From NCBI RefSeq assembly GCF_024713975.1, contig NC_091096.1, positions 2,941,501 to 3,005,500 on the forward strand: a stretch of DNA of 64,000 nt, given 5' to 3'. This document shows, in pieces, positions 58,457 to 64,000 of the stretch; within the stretch, counting starts at the first letter, position 1, and every line of letters begins with the position of its first letter. The notes under the pieces were generated by a model. That model saw only the letters and a program-made list of their open reading frames with translations. It searched no databases and was not told where the DNA came from. The DNA is from Paralichthys olivaceus. Taxonomy: Eukaryota; Chordata; Actinopteri; Pleuronectiformes; Paralichthyidae. The translations under genes and the position numbers were made by a program.

Positions 58457-61400
58457 TCCAATATCTGTTTATATACTTTTATATTTTCATCCACGACAGT
58501 ATTTATTCATCTGCTGCTACCTGGTCCTGTATATTTATATCTTCTAATTCGCAGTAACTGTACATCGTTTACATCTGAATTACTACGTCACTGCACCGCA
58601 ATCACTTGAGTCGTCCAGTATTTATCTACGCGTTTCCAATCTGCGGTGTTATTACATGTTTTGAACAACATGCTCTTTGTGCCTCTGAATAATCCTCTGG
58701 GGACAGACGTTGTGAATTTGTCTTCCTGGTGCCGAGAGCTCAACAACACACGTGCAAACACAGGAACCCAAAATGTTTCCAGTGATGAACCTGCTGCAGT
58801 TCCGTCACCGCCGATGAGGAGCAGACAAACAAATCATTGACCTGCAGCACGTTCGTCACTTCTTCGTGTCCCCTGGAAACGTCTCCGATGTTGTTTACAC
58901 AGTTTGCCGTGCGTTTCTGTATTTGCACGTGTCGTCTTTGAGCGTTTGTTGCAGACAGCGAGATATGGGGGTGGAGCTAAACCCATTACAACACGTCCTG
59001 AGATGTGTCACAGGGACGCTGCAGGGCCTGAGCAGAATTTGAACCTCAACCCCCGAAGCAATTACACAAACAAACGCTTAGATAAGTGAGATTCAAATAC
59101 ACGTAAACACCTGCGGTGAAGTAAGGCTTCTCCGAGGCCGGATTACCAAACACAGTCGACTCCGCTCTATTTCTGTCCGTGTCATTTGATTCCTGCATCT
59201 TGTGGAGCTCGACTCAAACATGGATCCTGTCGACTTTTCAGATCTTAACACGATTGTTCTTTAATAAATATTTAATTTCTTTAGTTTTTTTTTATCTTGT
59301 CAAATAATTTACTCACAGAAAACACTGATCAAGGTACTTTTACTAGTTCAAAGAATATGTTTTTGTTGTTCCCTGAAGCACAAGTTCACATATTCTGATA
59401 GATTCACAGAAAAACTGTGGAAAGGAGCAGATAGAAACATCTGAGGAGTTGTTTCCAGTTTGGTTTCTGCAGTTTGTTGTAATGAATCCTCACCAGGTTG
59501 ATCCAGACAGATACAGCTGCAGGAAAATAAGACACGACTCCACATGTGTTAAATCTGGATCTCTACACGTCTGTAAATATTCAAACCAGACAAACTGAGC
59601 TGCACATGTGACCTTTGACTCTCGGCTGTAATTTGATCTCATGAACAACAGGTTTGAACAAAAACTCACAGATTGTCCAACAGGTGCAGATGTTTAGAAA
59701 AAGCAGAAGTTCAGAGGAAGTCATGGGATTCATAGGACGCTCTTTACATTTTGTCAACGTTCAGGACAAAGAGCTGTGAAGAGGAAGTGCTTCAATTTAA
59801 AACATCTAGGGTTTGAGAACAAATGAATTCTCGGAGACTCTCGTCCATCTGTCTACATTATGTCCATGACTACCACATTATCACTTCCCCCTCGTTATAT
59901 CACGGAAGCCAGGAGACGGAGACTGTGGCAGCCTGACGACCACACAGTCGAACCCTCACACGTCAGATAAGATCCATCACGGTATCAGCGACGGTCAATG
60001 TTTGTCTGCGTTCATCAGGGTCAATAATCATGTGATTGATAAGAAGGTGAAACTGATCAAACGCATTGTTCACGACTTCAGGATCAAACCTTTTGCTCTG
60101 TAACTGTGACGCCCGAGGTGCAGCGTGATGACAGGAGGTATATTTACTCCTTCGCTGTGTGAGATACTTTGTTTTACGTAACTTGAATATTTAACTTTAC
60201 TTGAATGTTTCCTAACTTGTGATCATGTTTCACCTCTGAGGCCTAAAGTTAGTTTATTGCATAAGGCTAGCATAGCATAGCTTAGCATACAGACAATGAA
60301 CTGTGCGGCTTAATAAGTGTGTTTCCTAAAATGTAGAAATAAAACATATTTTATATTAAATATACCAAGTTTTTAAAATGACTCCAGTGTGAACGGTCTG
60401 AATTATATCAGCGTCGGTATTTTAAATACTCGACAGAGATGTAATGACTCATTCACATCTGGTCCATGTGATGAAACTTGTCTGAAGTCACATGATGTCG
60501 TCACAGCCTCAAAGTAAAAATACATAATTTACTCACATTATTAGAATCTAATCTAAACATATTGTAGTAACTACAAGTGGATATTTATATTTGAGTTCAC
60601 AGAATCTCCAGAAGAGTTTAGTTTTTTACAGAAAACTCTTTTCTTTTCTTTTCTTATCTGATTTGTTGTTTATGTAAGAAGAGAATCAACGAACCCTGAC
60701 GAGCGCGTGACGACTGAGAAGCTCGAGTGAAGCCGGATGAGATTCAACATAACATTTTTATTATCTGGAATATTTTGCTGGTTATCTCAGGACTGAAACT
60801 CGTCACTCACACAAACGTATTTACTCATCGTTAGGTTTTATACTTTCTGTTTAAGTATTACATTTGTCTCATGTTCTCTGGTTATGTCATAACCACTGGT
60901 GACACATTACGACACAGAACACATTTTTATTTATTTTTTTTTACTGTTAAAGTCCAGTCAGCCTCTTTCTTAGATTCCTGTGGAGTCATTTTTATTTTTG
61001 AATCCACTTCTCAGTTTCTGTGTCAGGGCGTTGACCTTTAAACCAACAGAGACAACGAACACGTGTGCGGACAATCGTGTGCGAGTCGCCTCAAGAAGAA
61101 AAACAAGAATAAAAACTTCTGATGTCGGTGAATGAGGCTCGTTGTTTTTCCCAGCTGCTGTTTCCACCGACCAAGATTAAGCTTTAGAAAACTGAAACAT
61201 GCAAAGTAGAAAAAAAAAAGTCATTTGTACAAACGACAGCTGAAGGAACTTCATGCAGATCACGCGATGGGACTGAAAGCTGCAGAACCGCTGAAAGAGC
61301 CGAACACAACAAACGAGAGGAATTCAGATTCACGACGTTTATCTATTTTCTGACTGAACAAATATTTTGAATAAAAATCGACACCGTCAGCAGCTGAGAC

Positions 61401-64000
61401 AAGTTGAGACAAACCCTGAGTCCTTCAGCAGCAGTCATGTGAGTGTGTGAGTGAGTGTGTGTGTGTGTGTGAGTGTGTGTGTGTGCGTCGCTGCAGCTCA
61501 GGCTCCACAATGAACGCAGAGAAGTGTAAATAACAACCTGGAATTCTGGAACCCAGTGAACCAGAGTGAGAAACTCTCAGTGAGTCACAGCAGAGATTTC
61601 AATAAGACGTGAGGTCGTCCTTTAATCTGACAGCTTCAATATTCTTTAATCTTTTCTTATCTTAGCTAATTAGAGTACATTAAAGTTTCCAAGTCACTTT
61701 ATATTCACACTAATAAGAAACTTCCTCATTTCAACTTCCAATCAAACGACAATCTAAAGCAGTGAAGTAGCTTTTTACTGATTTTACATCAGGAACTTTG
61801 AAACACAGATTTTTAGACGTTCTTAAAAAGTGACGCTTTCTATTAATGAGTGTGATGAGTTTGTTTCTGACTCTTTAAAAACAATTAACATCAACTTACT
61901 GATTATCAGTTGTACCTTTAACCAGATCAACCAGAGTCATTTTAGGAGCAGAAGTATATTTCTGTTATTATCCTGTTTCCCTCTCGACAGGAACTTTCTC
62001 CTGATCCAGATTCTTATTACTCACACTCCTGTTTACACTGTTCATAATATCACCACTTAAACATGTTCATACATTTATTCTTTTGTGTCACGGCTGATTT
62101 CCCTGTTGTGGGATTAATTGAATATTATAAATCTTGTTAACTTTTTAAAAATCTGAAATTAGAGATGATCTGCGGAGGAGTGTTTCTCTTCAGGAAGGAC
62201 AGAGACGTTGATATTAGGTAAAGAATTTATTATAAAATGTATTACACTATAAAGTGTCAGAAGTACTAAGAACATGGCATTCCAGGACATGCTTAAAGAA
62301 CGTAACATAAATAGCGACAATAAGACTTGTGCAATGTGGCGATGAGAGCAAAGGTCACTCCGCTCAGTCGTGATGACGCAGTTCCTCGTCCCACAGAAAC
62401 TCACAGAACCGTGTTCTTCGGGAAACCTTTTGTTTCAGTTTCACCCGCAGCCAGAACCACGTGGAAAATACAAACGTGATCATATCGTGACGATTCTCAG
62501 CTTTTACCGTAGAGTGTCTCTTTTTTTTTATTTTTTTTTTTGCTGAAGCGAGAAACGTTATAGTCACTTCCCTTTGTCAAACATCACCGCTCAGTGTTTA
62601 CAAGGCAACAACAGAGGAATGAAGAAGTGTGTTTTTCAGGCACACAACGTTGGCAACGGTTTTACACAACTTCAGGAAAACAAGCAAAACAAAACAATGT
62701 TCATGAGGGACTTTTCATTTCGTCATGTTTTTATACACAAGTGGGAGTTTCGTCGTTTTCAGGAAAAAGTTTGTCGTACATTCATTTAGCCTCGTTGTTA
62801 TTGACGTTTTGGGGCAAAACTGAAAAGAGCTGAAACAACAGAAACGAGAGGAGATGAGGGAAAGTCGAGTATTTACACCACAGCTCGAGGTTCGCCGTGT
62901 CGGTTGGCGAGTTCAAGCTGAGACAAACAGTGAGAGAGTTTTTAAAATCGTCTGTAAAGTCTCATCTCTGCGAGCAGAGGAAGCAAAGACAAGGAAATAC
63001 TGCACAGAGCTGCTGGTTGTCTACCAGAGTGAGACGCAGCGTCCAGATAAAGGTTCTTCACAACAACTTCATGAGAATGATTCGGTCTTTTCCCAACATT
63101 AAAAACACAAAAGAGCATTTTTTCTGGTCCAGGCTCGTTCACGCACACACGTTATAAAACACCAGCTTACACAAGGTGAAAATGATTTTCTGTCATCTGA
63201 AGCCTCTTTAATTCAGCTTTGTTTCTCTTCAACGTTCTCAACGAGCCGCAGCTTTGTTGAAAAAAAAAGAAAGAAGACAAAGTGAAATAAAAACATGAAG
63301 CCAAGCAAAAACACTGACAGAGACACTGAGAAGCTCAGACACAAGCGGCGTCGGTGAAACTGACTCTGCGTCCGCGCTCCGGTCACGCGTGTAGAAAAAC
63401 TTGTTGCTTTTATTTCGGTAGAAAAGTTTAGAAATCGACCAAATTACAAAATTCACCTCTTCAGGTTTTTGATTTTCACGTTGGCGGCACTTTCCAGTTT
63501 TGAGTTTGACCCTGAAGCTGAACAGCATCAGCGCTTCCCGCTGTCGGCCATGATGGATTTTAACACTCTTTAAGTTACAGGTCCCACAGGTTCGAGAAGA
63601 TACGCAGCTGTGAAATCGTGATAAAGATTCCTGGATGTCGTGGACACAGAGTTTTAAAGTCCATGTGCGTACAAGCTAAAACTGAATCTCCTCTTGAAAC
63701 CGACTGAGCGCAGAGAAGAGTTCTTTCTTTCAAACCTGTCGTCAGGAAAACTTCAGTCGAGTCTGAGAGTGAAGGAAGTTATGACCAAGACAAAATAAAC
63801 TCTGATGCGATGAAACTGAACTGTAACTTTCTGCTGCTCCTCAGTGCAGAGCTTTGGTTTCACAGGAGAAAACGACTTCACGACTCAAAGTAAATAAAAC
63901 GGTTGTTCCTGTTCTCTGCACCAAACTACACGATTCTCTCCAGGAATCTTTCAACAAACCCCGAAGATGAAACGTTATCAAACGAATCCAGAACAAACTA
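58457..64000. other. no recognised gene; intergenic or distal UTR
   Basis: Both strands were read for conserved protein segments and none was found. Open frames are short and overlap on both strands. A fish-repeat scrap (gctagcatagcatagcttagc) is near 60266-60286 and a GT-rich microsatellite at 61438-61488. The stretch from about 62.5 kb on is less AT-rich and could be the 3' UTR of a gene to the right, but nothing proves it. Confidence 0.5.
61438..61488. repeat. imperfect (GT)n/(GAGT)n microsatellite
   Basis: About 50 bases of gtgt and gagt units. Confidence 0.9.

Noticed and set aside
63238..63528. 96-codon minus-strand frame near the right edge
   Set aside because: Low-complexity, hydrophobic patches with no recognisable domain; no start or splice evidence.

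Overview
The window comes from a ray-finned fish, most likely a percomorph-type teleost. It has compact vertebrate genes with GT-AG introns, many (GT/CA)n microsatellites, a fish-type short repeat whose tail reads like a very common teleost interspersed element, and protein sequences close to vertebrate orthologues. Four protein-coding genes can be supported: kank1 (minus strand, 5' part only), fbp1 and fbp2 (tandem, plus strand), and ctsl (minus strand, complete).

Left part (1 to about 37.5 kb): the 5' portion of kank1. The giant coding exon (1617-4262) carries the talin-binding KN motif and two coiled coils. A small upstream exon (11731-11853) carries the start codon and joins it in phase. 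A CpG-rich stretch with minus-strand splice donors at 37.05-37.47 kb is the best candidate for the main promoter. A second candidate first exon at about 5.2-5.35 kb could make a short isoform lacking the KN motif. The ankyrin-repeat exons must lie beyond the left edge. The roughly 25 kb intron holds microsatellites, two nearly perfect short-loop hairpins, teleost SINE-like copies and a decayed hAT transposase fragment.

Middle part (39.0-53.2 kb): fbp1 and fbp2 lie head to tail, each with seven coding exons of matching lengths and phases, a clear ancient tandem duplication. Both encode fructose-1,6-bisphosphatase, the gluconeogenic enzyme that converts fructose-1,6-bisphosphate to fructose-6-phosphate. 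Fbp1 is an ordinary enzyme of 338 residues. Fbp2 is unusual: it has one extra residue inside the AMP-binding loop and glutamine in place of the dynamic-loop tyrosine (Tyr57 in mature numbering), which suggests altered AMP control.

Right part (53.9-58.15 kb): ctsl, a complete cathepsin L preproenzyme of 336 residues in seven coding exons, convergent with fbp2. It has a TATA box, GC/CCAAT boxes and a CACGTG element resembling a TFEB (CLEAR) site. From 58.2 to 64 kb there is a 51-52 bp minisatellite and otherwise no recognisable gene; it may be intergenic or the 3' UTR of a gene beyond the right edge.

Exon boundaries were read by eye from splice signals, reading phase and family conservation. 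UTR ends and promoters are much less certain than coding exons.
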